Source of the DNA: Clostridium bovifaecis
Lineage (GTDB): Bacteria > Bacillota > Clostridia > Clostridiales > Clostridiaceae
NCBI GenBank assembly: GCA_009738435.1
Contig: CP046522.1
Location: 1,023,249 to 1,087,248 of the forward strand
Direction of reading: 5' to 3'
DNA: 64,000 nucleotides
The position numbers and the translations under genes were made by a program. Below are positions 8,888 through 16,419 of the stretch, one piece after another (position 1 is the stretch's first letter; each line of letters starts with the position of its first letter). The notes below the pieces were generated by a model. The model was not told where the DNA came from. It saw only the letters and a program-made list of their open reading frames with translations, and made no database searches.

Positions 8888-10471
8888 TTGAAATTACAAT
8901 ACAAAATAACACTATTTATAACTATTATGTTAATTATTGTTGTAGGGAGTATTGGCGTTTTAACTTCTAATCAAGTTAACAAAACTGTTGAAACACAAAT
9001 GGGGAATAATGCAATGGATTTAGCACAAACAATTGCTTCAATGGATAGCATTAAGAAAAATCTAGCTACAACTAAAGATTATAGAGTTATTCAAGGAATT
9101 GTAGAAAGCTTTAGGGAGAAAACTAGATTCCAATATATTATTGTTATGGATATGGAGGGGATAAAATATTCATATCCATATGAGAATTCTTTAGGGAAGG
9201 TTTATAGGAGCGGAGGAGAAGAAAGGGTTCTTAAATATGGAGAAGCATATGTATCTGCTGATACCAATAAATTGATTTCAGCAATAAGAGCATTTGTACC
9301 AATTTACTATGAAGGAGAGCAAGTAGGAGCGGTACTGGTAGGACTTTTAAATGATACGGTGTACAAAGAAATTGGTACTTATATGTTCAACTTGAAATTG
9401 ATCTTAGTTTTGGGGTTAATATTAGGAATTGTAGGAGCTGCATTTCTGTCATTTAATATTAAGAATACCATATATGGTCTAGAGCCTAAGGAGATTGCTA
9501 TATTATTAGCTCAGGAAGAATTAGTTCTTGAAAGCTTTAAAAATGGAATTTTTGCAATAAATGAAAAGGGTGAAATAACATTCTTTAATAAAACTGCAAA
9601 ATCGGTATTGGGGTTTAGTAATGACATTAAAAAAAATAATATATTGAAATTTCCTTCTAACTATACAGATCAGATTATGAAGGTTCTTGAAACAGGAGAG
9701 TCAGTATACAATCAGGAAATAGAAGTTGGAATAAATAAAGTACTGCTATGTAGTCATACTGTATTGAGGAATCCAAAAGATGAAATTATTGGAGTCGCAT
9801 CTAGCTTTCAAGATTTAACAGAAGTTAAGCAGATGGCAGAAGAACTAATAGGAATAAAGAAAATGACAGATGAATTAAGAGCTCAAAAGCATGAGTTTAT
9901 GAATAAGCTTCATACAATATCAGGGCTAATTCAGTTAGAAAAATATGATAAGGTTGTAGAATATATATCAGGAATATCTGAAGAAAAGAAGCTAATTACA
10001 CAGAACTTGGATAATAATATTAAAAATTCGCATATAGAAGGAATTTTATTGGCAAAGTATTATAAGGCAGCGGAATCTAAAATATCTTTAGAAATAGATC
10101 CTAATTCATATTTAAAAGAAATGCCAAAGAGCTTAACTAATGGGGAAGTTTGTTCTATCATAGGGAATTTAATTGAGAATGCAATAGATGAGTTGGTAAA
10201 GATAGACAATGGCAGGATAACAGTAAGGTTAAATTCAAATAAAGAAGAATTAAGAATTCGAATACAGGATAATGGGCCAGGCATTGATGAAAAGATTAAA
10301 GATAAGATATTTGAAAAAGGCATCACTACAAAAGAAGGAAAAAGAGGCTTTGGGCTTTGGATTATTAAAAATATTATAGACAGAGCTAGAGGAGAAATAA
10401 AGCTTATTGAGGATAATGGTACTATATGGGATATACGCATACCAATGGAAGGAAGTAATGAGTATGATTAA
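8888..10471 (+). CDS. CitA/DcuS-family sensor histidine kinase
   Basis: A 527-residue kinase: TM1 (about residues 8-25), an extracellular PAS-like sensor (CACHE/sCache type) to about 170, TM2 (about 173-193), a cytoplasmic PAS domain (about 215-310), a SpoOB-type phospho-acceptor segment (QKHEFMNKLHTISGLIQL, His near 336) and a HATPase domain (N box NLIENAIDEL, then QDNGPGID and GFGLWI). This architecture belongs to sensors of citrate, malate and fumarate. The TTG start is supported by GAGGAGG 7 bases upstream. It overlaps the regulator gene by 14 bases. Its position directly before a fumarate-reductase-like gene suggests it senses an external C4-dicarboxylate or related acceptor. Confidence 0.9.
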   Translation: MKLQYKITLFITIMLIIVVGSIGVLTSNQVNKTVETQMGNNAMDLAQTIASMDSIKKNLATTKDYRVIQGIVESFREKTRFQYIIVMDMEGIKYSYPYENSLGKVYRSGGEERVLKYGEAYVSADTNKLISAIRAFVPIYYEGEQVGAVLVGLLNDTVYKEIGTYMFNLKLILVLGLILGIVGAAFLSFNIKNTIYGLEPKEIAILLAQEELVLESFKNGIFAINEKGEITFFNKTAKSVLGFSNDIKKNNILKFPSNYTDQIMKVLETGESVYNQEIEVGINKVLLCSHTVLRNPKDEIIGVASSFQDLTEVKQMAEELIGIKKMTDELRAQKHEFMNKLHTISGLIQLEKYDKVVEYISGISEEKKLITQNLDNNIKNSHIEGILLAKYYKAAESKISLEIDPNSYLKEMPKSLTNGEVCSIIGNLIENAIDELVKIDNGRITVRLNSNKEELRIRIQDNGPGIDEKIKDKIFEKGITTKEGKRGFGLWIIKNIIDRARGEIKLIEDNGTIWDIRIPMEGSNEYD

Positions 10472-11171
10472 AGTACTTATAGTAGAAGATGACCCTATGG
10501 TTAGAGAGATAAATGAAGGCTTTTTAGGCAAAGTTGAAGGATTCATTTTGCTTAAAAGTGTAGGTTCGATAGAAAAAGCAAAGGAAGAAATATTAAAGAA
10601 TAAACCAGATTTAATATTATTAGACGTGTTTTTTCCCCAAGGAGTAGGAACGGAACTTTTAAAGTGGATAAGAATAAATGATATTAAATCTGATGTAATA
10701 TTAATTACGGCACAGAAAAGTATGGAAACCGTTGAAGAAGCATTTCGTTATGGAGCTGTTGACTATATAATAAAGCCTTTTGTATTTAAAAGATTTAAGG
10801 AAGCATTGGTACAATATAAAGATAGGAAGCGTAAGTTTAAAGCTATTGAAGATGCAGAGCAGGAATTCATTGATGAAATAGCTTTAAAAGAATCCAATAC
10901 TAACTCTGAAGAAGAGGAAGAGTATAATGATAATGATATTAGAGATATAAAGGGAGTCAGTCAGCACACCTATGAAAAAATCATTGAATGTATAAGTAAA
11001 AATAAAGAAGAGGCTATTACAGCTCAGGAAGTTGCAGATTTGATGGGGATTTCTAGGATTACAGCTAGGAGATATTTAGACCTTTTAGAGAGAGAAGGAA
11101 AGGTTATCCTTGAAATGGAATATGGTAAAATAGGAAGACCTTTAAATAAATATAAGTTAATAAATAGATAA
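10458..11171 (+). CDS. CitB/DcuR-family response regulator
   Basis: A 237-residue regulator with a receiver domain (acidic pocket E10-D11-D12, phospho-acceptor D56 in LILLDVFFP, Lys in IIKPF), an acidic linker, and a C-terminal helix-turn-helix (AQEVADLMGISRITARRYLDLL) typical of the DcuR/CitT/DpiA group. It is the partner of the overlapping kinase gene. The ATG at 10458 has GGAAGGA upstream; ATG 10464 is a possible alternative. The likely target is the promoter of the fumarate-reductase-like gene at 11307-11335, although I cannot identify the binding site. Confidence 0.9.
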   Translation: MSMIKVLIVEDDPMVREINEGFLGKVEGFILLKSVGSIEKAKEEILKNKPDLILLDVFFPQGVGTELLKWIRINDIKSDVILITAQKSMETVEEAFRYGAVDYIIKPFVFKRFKEALVQYKDRKRKFKAIEDAEQEFIDEIALKESNTNSEEEEEYNDNDIRDIKGVSQHTYEKIIECISKNKEEAITAQEVADLMGISRITARRYLDLLEREGKVILEMEYGKIGRPLNKYKLINR

Positions 11172-11218
11172 AAATATCTGGTTATAAGAGAGATTAGTCT
11201 TGTAACCAGATATTTTTT
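11172..11218 (+). terminator. Terminator after the two-component operon
   Basis: Twelve-bp perfect stem, AATATCTGGTTA (11173-11184) with TAACCAGATATT (11203-11214), then T. It separates the regulator pair from the reductase gene, which has its own promoter. Confidence 0.88.
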
Positions 11219-11306
11219 AACTAACTTTTCAACTGGGATTATTTAAGTAATATGAGCGTTAAGCTAGTATTTACAATATGAACAAAATAAAATAAACTTA
11301 CTAAAG

Positions 11307-11335
11307 TTGAATTATGTATATAAAATTAATATAAT
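11307..11335 (+). promoter_or_regulatory. Vegetative promoter of the fumarate-reductase-like gene
   Basis: TTGAAT at 11307-11312, 17-base spacer, TATAAT at 11330-11335. It lies 54 bases before the start codon. Confidence 0.65.
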
Positions 11336-11389
11336 TTTAACGTGTAGATAGTTAAAAAAAAAACAAACTTTATGATGAAGGAGGAAACT

Positions 11390-13126
11390 ATGAAGTATTT
11401 AAAAAAGTTAGGTGTATTTTTGCTAGTAGGTATGATGATAATGTCATTAACTGCCTGTGGAGGTGCTAAAAAAGCATCATCAAACAGCGGTGTTTTTGCT
11501 GGTGAAGCAAAAGGAAAAAATGGAATAATAAAAGTAAATGTTACAATTGAAGATAGCAAAATCACAAAAATTGATGTTTTAGAAAATCATGAGTCAGACT
11601 TTACTAAGGAAGTATTTACAAAAGTTGTAGATAACATAATAGCTGCAAATAGTGCTGAAATAGACACAATTTCTGGAGCCACACTAACAAGCTCAGCAAT
11701 AATAGAAGCAGTAGCAGATGCCGTTAAAAAATCTGGCATAGATTTGTCTGCTGGCAAGTCTAGTAATGGACAAGCCACTAAGGTTGAGGATGTAACAACT
11801 GATGTAGTAGTAGTTGGTTCTGGTGGAGCTGGTATGACAGCAGCTATACAAGCTAAAGAAGATGGTGCTGATGTTATATTAATCGAAAAAACTGCTATCG
11901 TTGGTGGAAACACAAACTTTGCAACTGGTGGATTAAATGCAGCAGAAACAAAAGCTCAAGCTGCAAAAGGAATTAAGGATTCTGTTGAATTATTTATCAA
12001 GGATACAATGACAGGTGGAAAAAATTTAAACGATTCAGCATTAGTAAAAGTTTTAGCTGAAAAATCTTCTGAAACAGTTGATTGGTTAACTGCAAGAGGA
12101 GCTGATTTAAGTGATGTAGGTAGAATGGGTGGAGCAAGCGTTGATAGAACTCATAGACCTAAAGGAGGAGCAGCGGTAGGAGCTCACTTGGTAGAGGTTT
12201 TAAGTAAGAAGGTTAAGGAACTTGGGGTTGATTTTAGATTAGAGACAAAAGCTATAGAAGTATTACATAATGGAAATAAAGTTACTGGTATAAAAGTAGA
12301 AGATGGAAAAGGTAATCAATATACAATAAATGCTAAAGCTGTTGTTATTGCTACTGGTGGATTTGGAGCTAACCTAGATATGGTTGCAAAATATCAACCA
12401 GCGCTAAAAGGATATGGAACTACTAATGGTCCAGGAGCAACTGGAGATGCAGTGGACCTATTAGAAAAATTAGATGTTGCTTTAGTTGATATGGATCAAA
12501 TACAAACACATCCAACTGTAGCTCCTGGTAAATTTAAGCTTATAACTGAAGCAGTCAGAGGTAATGGTGCTATACTGGTTAACAGACAAGGTAAGAGATT
12601 TGTAAATGAATTAGGTACAAGAGATGCTGTTTCTGAAGCTGAATTAGCTCAAGAAGGCAAAACTGCATTCTTAGTTTTTGATGAAAATGTTAGAAAGAGC
12701 TTAAAAGCTATAGAAGAATACGTTAAGACAGGGTTATTAGTTGAAGGTAAAACACCAAAAGAATTAGCTGAAAAATTAGGTGTAAATCCAGCTGAATTCG
12801 AAAAAACAATAAATACTTATAACACTTATGTACAAGCTAAAACAGACAAAGAATTTGGAAGACCTGATATGAAGGCACAGCTTAATGGAAGCAATTTCTA
12901 TGCAGTTGAAGTCGCACCGGCTATACACCATACTATGGGTGGAATTAAGATTAATACAGAGGCTCAAATAATAACTAATTCAGGTAAAGCAATTGAAGGA
13001 ATATTCGCTGCTGGAGAAGTTACTGGTGGAGTACACGGTGCAAACAGATTAGGCGGAAATGCAGTAGCAGATATAACTACATTTGGTAGAATAGCTGGAG
13101 CAAATGCAGCTAAATTAGCAAAATAG
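11390..13126 (+). CDS. frdA: Flavinylated extracellular fumarate-reductase-like lipoprotein (FMN_bind + FAD_binding_2)
   Basis: A 578-residue exported flavoprotein. The N-terminus is a lipoprotein signal with lipobox LTAC, so Cys 23 would be lipid-anchored. Next is an FMN_bind domain with a perfect flavinylation motif, DTISGAT (residues 92-98, acceptor Thr 98). The rest is a FAD_binding_2 reductase of the fumarate/urocanate reductase family: GSGGAG near residue 143, GGFGAN, HHTMGGI and the C-terminal GEVTGGVHGANRLGGNA. Electrons would come from outside-facing FMN carriers and reduce fumarate or another enoate. The start at 11390 follows AAGGAGG by 6 bases. It is monocistronic between its own promoter and terminator. 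The actual acceptor is unproven: related enzymes use fumarate, urocanate or methacrylate. Confidence 0.9.
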   Translation: MKYLKKLGVFLLVGMMIMSLTACGGAKKASSNSGVFAGEAKGKNGIIKVNVTIEDSKITKIDVLENHESDFTKEVFTKVVDNIIAANSAEIDTISGATLTSSAIIEAVADAVKKSGIDLSAGKSSNGQATKVEDVTTDVVVVGSGGAGMTAAIQAKEDGADVILIEKTAIVGGNTNFATGGLNAAETKAQAAKGIKDSVELFIKDTMTGGKNLNDSALVKVLAEKSSETVDWLTARGADLSDVGRMGGASVDRTHRPKGGAAVGAHLVEVLSKKVKELGVDFRLETKAIEVLHNGNKVTGIKVEDGKGNQYTINAKAVVIATGGFGANLDMVAKYQPALKGYGTTNGPGATGDAVDLLEKLDVALVDMDQIQTHPTVAPGKFKLITEAVRGNGAILVNRQGKRFVNELGTRDAVSEAELAQEGKTAFLVFDENVRKSLKAIEEYVKTGLLVEGKTPKELAEKLGVNPAEFEKTINTYNTYVQAKTDKEFGRPDMKAQLNGSNFYAVEVAPAIHHTMGGIKINTEAQIITNSGKAIEGIFAAGEVTGGVHGANRLGGNAVADITTFGRIAGANAAKLAK

Positions 13127-13148
13127 TAGAAAATAAATTATAATATAA

Positions 13149-13182
13149 AAAATCCTAGACCTTTATGGTCTGGGGTTTTTTG
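13149..13182 (+). terminator. Terminator after frdA-like gene
   Basis: CCTAGACC (13154-13161) pairs with GGTCTGGG (13167-13174), one wobble, followed by six T. A second imperfect hairpin around the palindrome TCATGTTATACATGA (13199-13213) lies just beyond. Confidence 0.85.
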
Positions 13183-13413
13183 TATTATCTAAAAAACCTC
13201 ATGTTATACATGAAGTTTTATACTCTCACAAGATATTTATTTAATTTTACAGATAGTCGTAAGAGTTTATAGATAATTGTATTAATAAGTTGAAAAATTA
13301 GACAATGTCTTATAAAATGGATTATAAAGTTATATATTTCCAATGAGGCATTATAAAAGAATTAGGATGCTTAGATTACAAAAGGCTTTAGATAATTATT
13401 AGGGGGCTAATTT

Positions 13414-13947
13414 ATGTATTATGGCAGCAAAGTAAAATTAAGGTCATATAAAAAAGAAGACATAGCTATAGCTTATGAGTATATGAATGATAATGAATTA
13501 AAAAGGTTGCTGGTTAACAAAATACCTTATCCAATGATACTAGAGCAAGAAGAAAACTGGTTTAAAAGTCTGCTTGATTTAAAGGATTCTTATAATTTTG
13601 CTATAGAGGATTTGGAGACAGGTAAGTACATTGGTGGCTGTGGAATAAACAGCGTAAATTGGCTAAGTAGAATAGCTACTGTTGGAATATTCATAGGAGA
13701 TAAAAACTATTGGGGTAAGGGATATGGCACAGATGCAATGGAAGCATTAGTCAAATTTATATTTGAGCAAATGAATATGAATAAAGTAAAACTTAATGTT
13801 TTTGATTTTAATAAAAGAGCAAAGATTTGTTATGAGAAATGCGGATTTAAAGTTGAAGGGATTCTAAGGCAAGAGCTATTTAGAGATGGACGATATTGTG
13901 ATGAGTACGTAATGGGAATATTATTTGAGGATTGGAAGGAGATATAA
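13414..13947 (+). CDS. GNAT-family N-acetyltransferase (RimJ/RimL type)
   Basis: A 177-residue soluble acetyltransferase. The acetyl-CoA binding loop is visible as the GDKNYWGKGYGTDAMEALV stretch (about residues 92-110, Q/R-x-x-G-x-G/A-like), and the C-terminal strand carries NKRAKICYEKCGFKVEG, as in ribosomal-protein and aminoglycoside-type GNAT enzymes. The start has AGGGGG upstream. A second GNAT gene follows after 3 bases, so both are probably one operon. The substrate is unknown. Confidence 0.85.
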   Translation: MYYGSKVKLRSYKKEDIAIAYEYMNDNELKRLLVNKIPYPMILEQEENWFKSLLDLKDSYNFAIEDLETGKYIGGCGINSVNWLSRIATVGIFIGDKNYWGKGYGTDAMEALVKFIFEQMNMNKVKLNVFDFNKRAKICYEKCGFKVEGILRQELFRDGRYCDEYVMGILFEDWKEI

Positions 13948-13950
13948 GCA

Positions 13951-14814
13951 TTGTTGATTAAAGAATTAAATAGTGTAAGTAATGAATTAATAAAAGAGAT
14001 AAACACAGTACAAGATCTATGTAATGAATATGATAAATTAAATGGTAGGATTAGTCCGGATACATCTTTAAATTTTAATAAAGATATGAAAGCTATATTT
14101 TTATTATATGAAGATGAAAAATTAGTTTCTGTGCTTTCAGTATTTGCACCTACTATTAGTGAAGGGGAAATTTCGGCTTGCACCTTACCAATGTATAGGA
14201 GAAGAGGATACTTTAAAAAGCTGTATGAAAAAGCGGTAGAACAACTTAAAAATTACAAAGTAAAAGATGTATTATTTGTCTGTGAATCAGAAGCTATAAC
14301 TGGGAAAAAGGTTATAGAAAAACTAGGAGGGAAATATGAGTTTACAGAGTATTCCATGAAGTATATTAAGGAATGTGCAGAAAACACTGATGACAAACTC
14401 AATGCAACATTAAGACTAGCAACTATAGAGGAATTAGAAGAACTTATAAAAATGAATCAGCATATTTTTAATGATGAATATGATGATTCAAAAAGTATGG
14501 TGGAGAGTTCCTTTATCTCGGAAGAAAGAACGCAGTATGTGTTCATAGTAGATGATGAACCAGCAGGAGTAGCATCGGTATTTTTTGATAATGAGCAATC
14601 TAGTATATACGGATTGGGTATACTACCTAAATATCAAGGTAAAAAGCTTGGAAAAGAACTAGTGAGGTTACTCCTAAAAGAATTAATAGATAATAACAAA
14701 GGAATTATTAACCTAGAAGTTAATAGTATAAACAAAAGAGCTCTAAATTTATATAAGAGTATGAATTTTGAAGTAGAGGTAGCTTTTGATTACTATAGAA
14801 AATCTAATAGTTAA
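13951..14814 (+). CDS. Double-domain GNAT-family N-acetyltransferase
   Basis: A 287-residue protein with two GNAT folds. The N-terminal one (about residues 25-135) has CTLPMYRRRGYFKKLYEKA. The C-terminal one (about 150-285) has GLGILPKYQGKKLGKELVRLLL, the cleaner acetyl-CoA loop, and NKRALNLYKSMNFEV. Only the second looks fully conserved, a common arrangement in which one half is degenerate. The start is TTG at 13951 with GGAGAT-type site 10 bases upstream, overlapping no gene and 3 bases after the preceding GNAT. The substrate is not predictable. Confidence 0.82.
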   Translation: MLIKELNSVSNELIKEINTVQDLCNEYDKLNGRISPDTSLNFNKDMKAIFLLYEDEKLVSVLSVFAPTISEGEISACTLPMYRRRGYFKKLYEKAVEQLKNYKVKDVLFVCESEAITGKKVIEKLGGKYEFTEYSMKYIKECAENTDDKLNATLRLATIEELEELIKMNQHIFNDEYDDSKSMVESSFISEERTQYVFIVDDEPAGVASVFFDNEQSSIYGLGILPKYQGKKLGKELVRLLLKELIDNNKGIINLEVNSINKRALNLYKSMNFEVEVAFDYYRKSNS

Positions 14815-14848
14815 CCTATCAAGTAATTATTAAATAAGGAGAAAGCCA

Positions 14849-15352
14849 ATGATTAGTGAAAAAGAACAAAAGGTATATGATGTTTTACATAAATTAGATA
14901 TAAATTATGTAAGATATGAACATATACCAGTATTTACAATTCAAGAAGCCAGTGAATTAGATATGGATACTAAGGCGCATCATTGTAAAAATCTTTTTAT
15001 TAGAAATAGAAAAGGTAACCAGCACTACCTAGTTATTATAGAGGAATCAAAAAAAGTAGATTTAAAGAAATTATCCTTACAATTAAAAAGCACGCCTTTA
15101 AGTTTTGCCTCAGAGGACAGATTAGATAAGTTTCTAGGGCTTAAACCTGGATCAGTTACTCCTTTTGGGTTAATAAACGATATAAATAAAAAAGTAATAG
15201 TGGTAATTGATGAAATTTATAAGAATCAACAGGAAAATATGAATATATGTTTTCATCCAAATGTAAATACTGCAACAATTGAGCTGACTCTTAGAGATTT
15301 CCAGAAATACCTTCAATGGTGCAAAAATAAAGTATTATATGTTCAAGTTTAA
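14849..15352 (+). CDS. YbaK/ProX-type aminoacyl-tRNA deacylase
   Basis: A 167-residue single-domain protein of the YbaK / prolyl-tRNA synthetase associated domain family. It would hydrolyse wrongly charged tRNA in trans, typically Ala-tRNAPro. Recognisable parts are YEHIPVFTIQEASELD near the N-terminus, KNLFIRNRKGNQHYLVI, and LGLKPGSVTPFGLINDINKKV with the family glycine-rich substrate loop. The length matches free-standing ProX (PrdX) proteins of clostridia. AAGGAG lies 8 bases before the start. In proline-fermenting clostridia a relative sits in the prd locus, but no prd genes are nearby here. Confidence 0.83.
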   Translation: MISEKEQKVYDVLHKLDINYVRYEHIPVFTIQEASELDMDTKAHHCKNLFIRNRKGNQHYLVIIEESKKVDLKKLSLQLKSTPLSFASEDRLDKFLGLKPGSVTPFGLINDINKKVIVVIDEIYKNQQENMNICFHPNVNTATIELTLRDFQKYLQWCKNKVLYVQV

Positions 15353-15401
15353 AAATTATAAAGTGAAAAAGGAATAGCGTAATTGCAAGGAGTGTTTTAA
15401 T

Positions 15402-15971
15402 ATGGATTATATAGGAAATCGACAATATTGGGATGAAAAATTTTCAAATAGAAGTGATATGCCGCTAGAACCTGAAAAATCATTGGTAGAAAACATTAAA
15501 TACTTTAAAAAAGGAACAGTTCTTGACGTTGCATGCGGAGATGGAAGAAACGCTTTATTCCTTGCGGAAAATAATTTTAGGGTAACAGGAGTTGATTTCA
15601 GTAGAAAAGCGCTTAAACGTCTAGAGATATTTGCTAATAGAAAGAATTATAATATTGTCACAAAAGAAGCTGATTTAGCTAAATCGGACTCTCTACATGA
15701 TTTGGGTAGTTTTGACAATATTTTAATAAATCATTATAAATTAAATGAAGGTCAACTTTTAAACCTTAAAAAACATATAGACGATGATGGAATTGTATTT
15801 ATTTGCGGTTTTGGACATAAATATAGATTAGATTCAAAGGTTAAAGAAAAAGACTTAATAAAACCAGTTGATTTTGAAAACTTTAGTAAAGTATTTCAGT
15901 TAATAAAATATATTGAGAGTGAAGATGCTAGAGGTTTTTTTGTAACTTATATTTTTAGAAAGAGTTACTAG
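15402..15971 (+). CDS. Class I SAM-dependent methyltransferase
   Basis: A 189-residue Rossmann-fold methyltransferase. Motif I is VLDVACGDGRNALFLAEN (about residues 45-62) followed by the acidic VTGVDFS at the end of strand 2. Its form resembles the tellurite-resistance TehB-like and UbiE-like small methyltransferases. The start follows AAGGAG. It stands at the end of the small-enzyme run before the ABC-F leader. The methyl acceptor cannot be inferred. Confidence 0.78.
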   Translation: MDYIGNRQYWDEKFSNRSDMPLEPEKSLVENIKYFKKGTVLDVACGDGRNALFLAENNFRVTGVDFSRKALKRLEIFANRKNYNIVTKEADLAKSDSLHDLGSFDNILINHYKLNEGQLLNLKKHIDDDGIVFICGFGHKYRLDSKVKEKDLIKPVDFENFSKVFQLIKYIESEDARGFFVTYIFRKSY

Positions 15972-16049
15972 GCTAATGTTTAATATTTAGCAGTTAATTA
16001 GCGTTGATGGAAGAATTAACAGTAAAATCCAATAAATTTAAATAAAGTA

Positions 16050-16078
16050 TTGATTTAATAATCTGTTTAAACTATAAT
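16050..16078 (+). promoter_or_regulatory. Promoter of the ABC-F leader transcript
   Basis: TTGATT at 16050-16055, 17-base spacer, perfect TATAAT at 16073-16078. The start of transcription would be near 16085, 25 bases before the leader peptide. Confidence 0.75.
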
Positions 16079-16109
16079 GTTAATGATTACATATAAAGGA
16101 GGGTTAATT

Positions 16110-16235
16110 ATGAATATTTGTTTATTTGGAAATATGAAGAAAATTAGACCAATATCTGTAAGAATATCAGCAAATTATACATTCAACGGGATAAGTGCGT
16201 CTAAAATTAAATACTTTCCGAAGTTAAGCAAGTAA
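16110..16235 (+). CDS. Leader peptide of the ABC-F attenuator (41 aa)
   Basis: A 41-codon frame, starting MNICLFGNMKKIRPISVRIS and ending FPKLSK, with a very strong AAAGGAGGG site 7 bases before its ATG. It lies between a good promoter and two tandem terminator hairpins upstream of an ABC-F gene. That is the arrangement known for inducible ribosome-protection and Erm-type genes, where a drug-stalled ribosome on the leader changes RNA folding. The peptide is basic and shows no domain. I infer a regulatory role; it could also be a small protein of its own. Confidence 0.68.
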   Translation: MNICLFGNMKKIRPISVRISANYTFNGISASKIKYFPKLSK

Positions 16236-16271
16236 TTCATATTTTACCAGATGTAAAGTTAAAAATAATAT

Positions 16272-16302
16272 CCGGGTAAGGTGTGACCTTGCCCGGTTTT
16301 TT
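16272..16302 (+). terminator. Attenuator terminator 1 of the ABC-F leader
   Basis: CCGGGTAAGGT (16272-16282) pairs with ACCTTGCCCGG (16286-16296), one wobble, 3-base loop, then six T. Very stable. Its 3' arm can pair instead with the 5' arm of terminator 2. Confidence 0.88.
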
Positions 16303-16323
16303 ATATTCTATTTTTTGAGAATT

Positions 16324-16356
16324 AACCCGGGCAGTAATATACTTGCCTGGGTTTTT
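16324..16356 (+). terminator. Attenuator terminator 2 of the ABC-F leader
   Basis: AACCCGGGCA (16324-16333) pairs with TGCCTGGGTT (16344-16353), one wobble, then T. Alternatively its 5' arm can pair with 16290-16298 (TGCCCGGTT) with one bulged C, which would dissolve both terminators at once. Confidence 0.85.
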
Positions 16357-16419
16357 GTTGTAAAAATTGAATGAATCTAGGGAAGACACCTTACTCCAAC
16401 GTAGAAGGAGGAGTTACGT

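Noticed and set aside
11587..11913. 108-codon minus-strand frame inside the frdA-like gene
   Set aside because: Shadow of the real gene: no ribosome site, no recognisable domain and a low-complexity composition typical of antisense frames.
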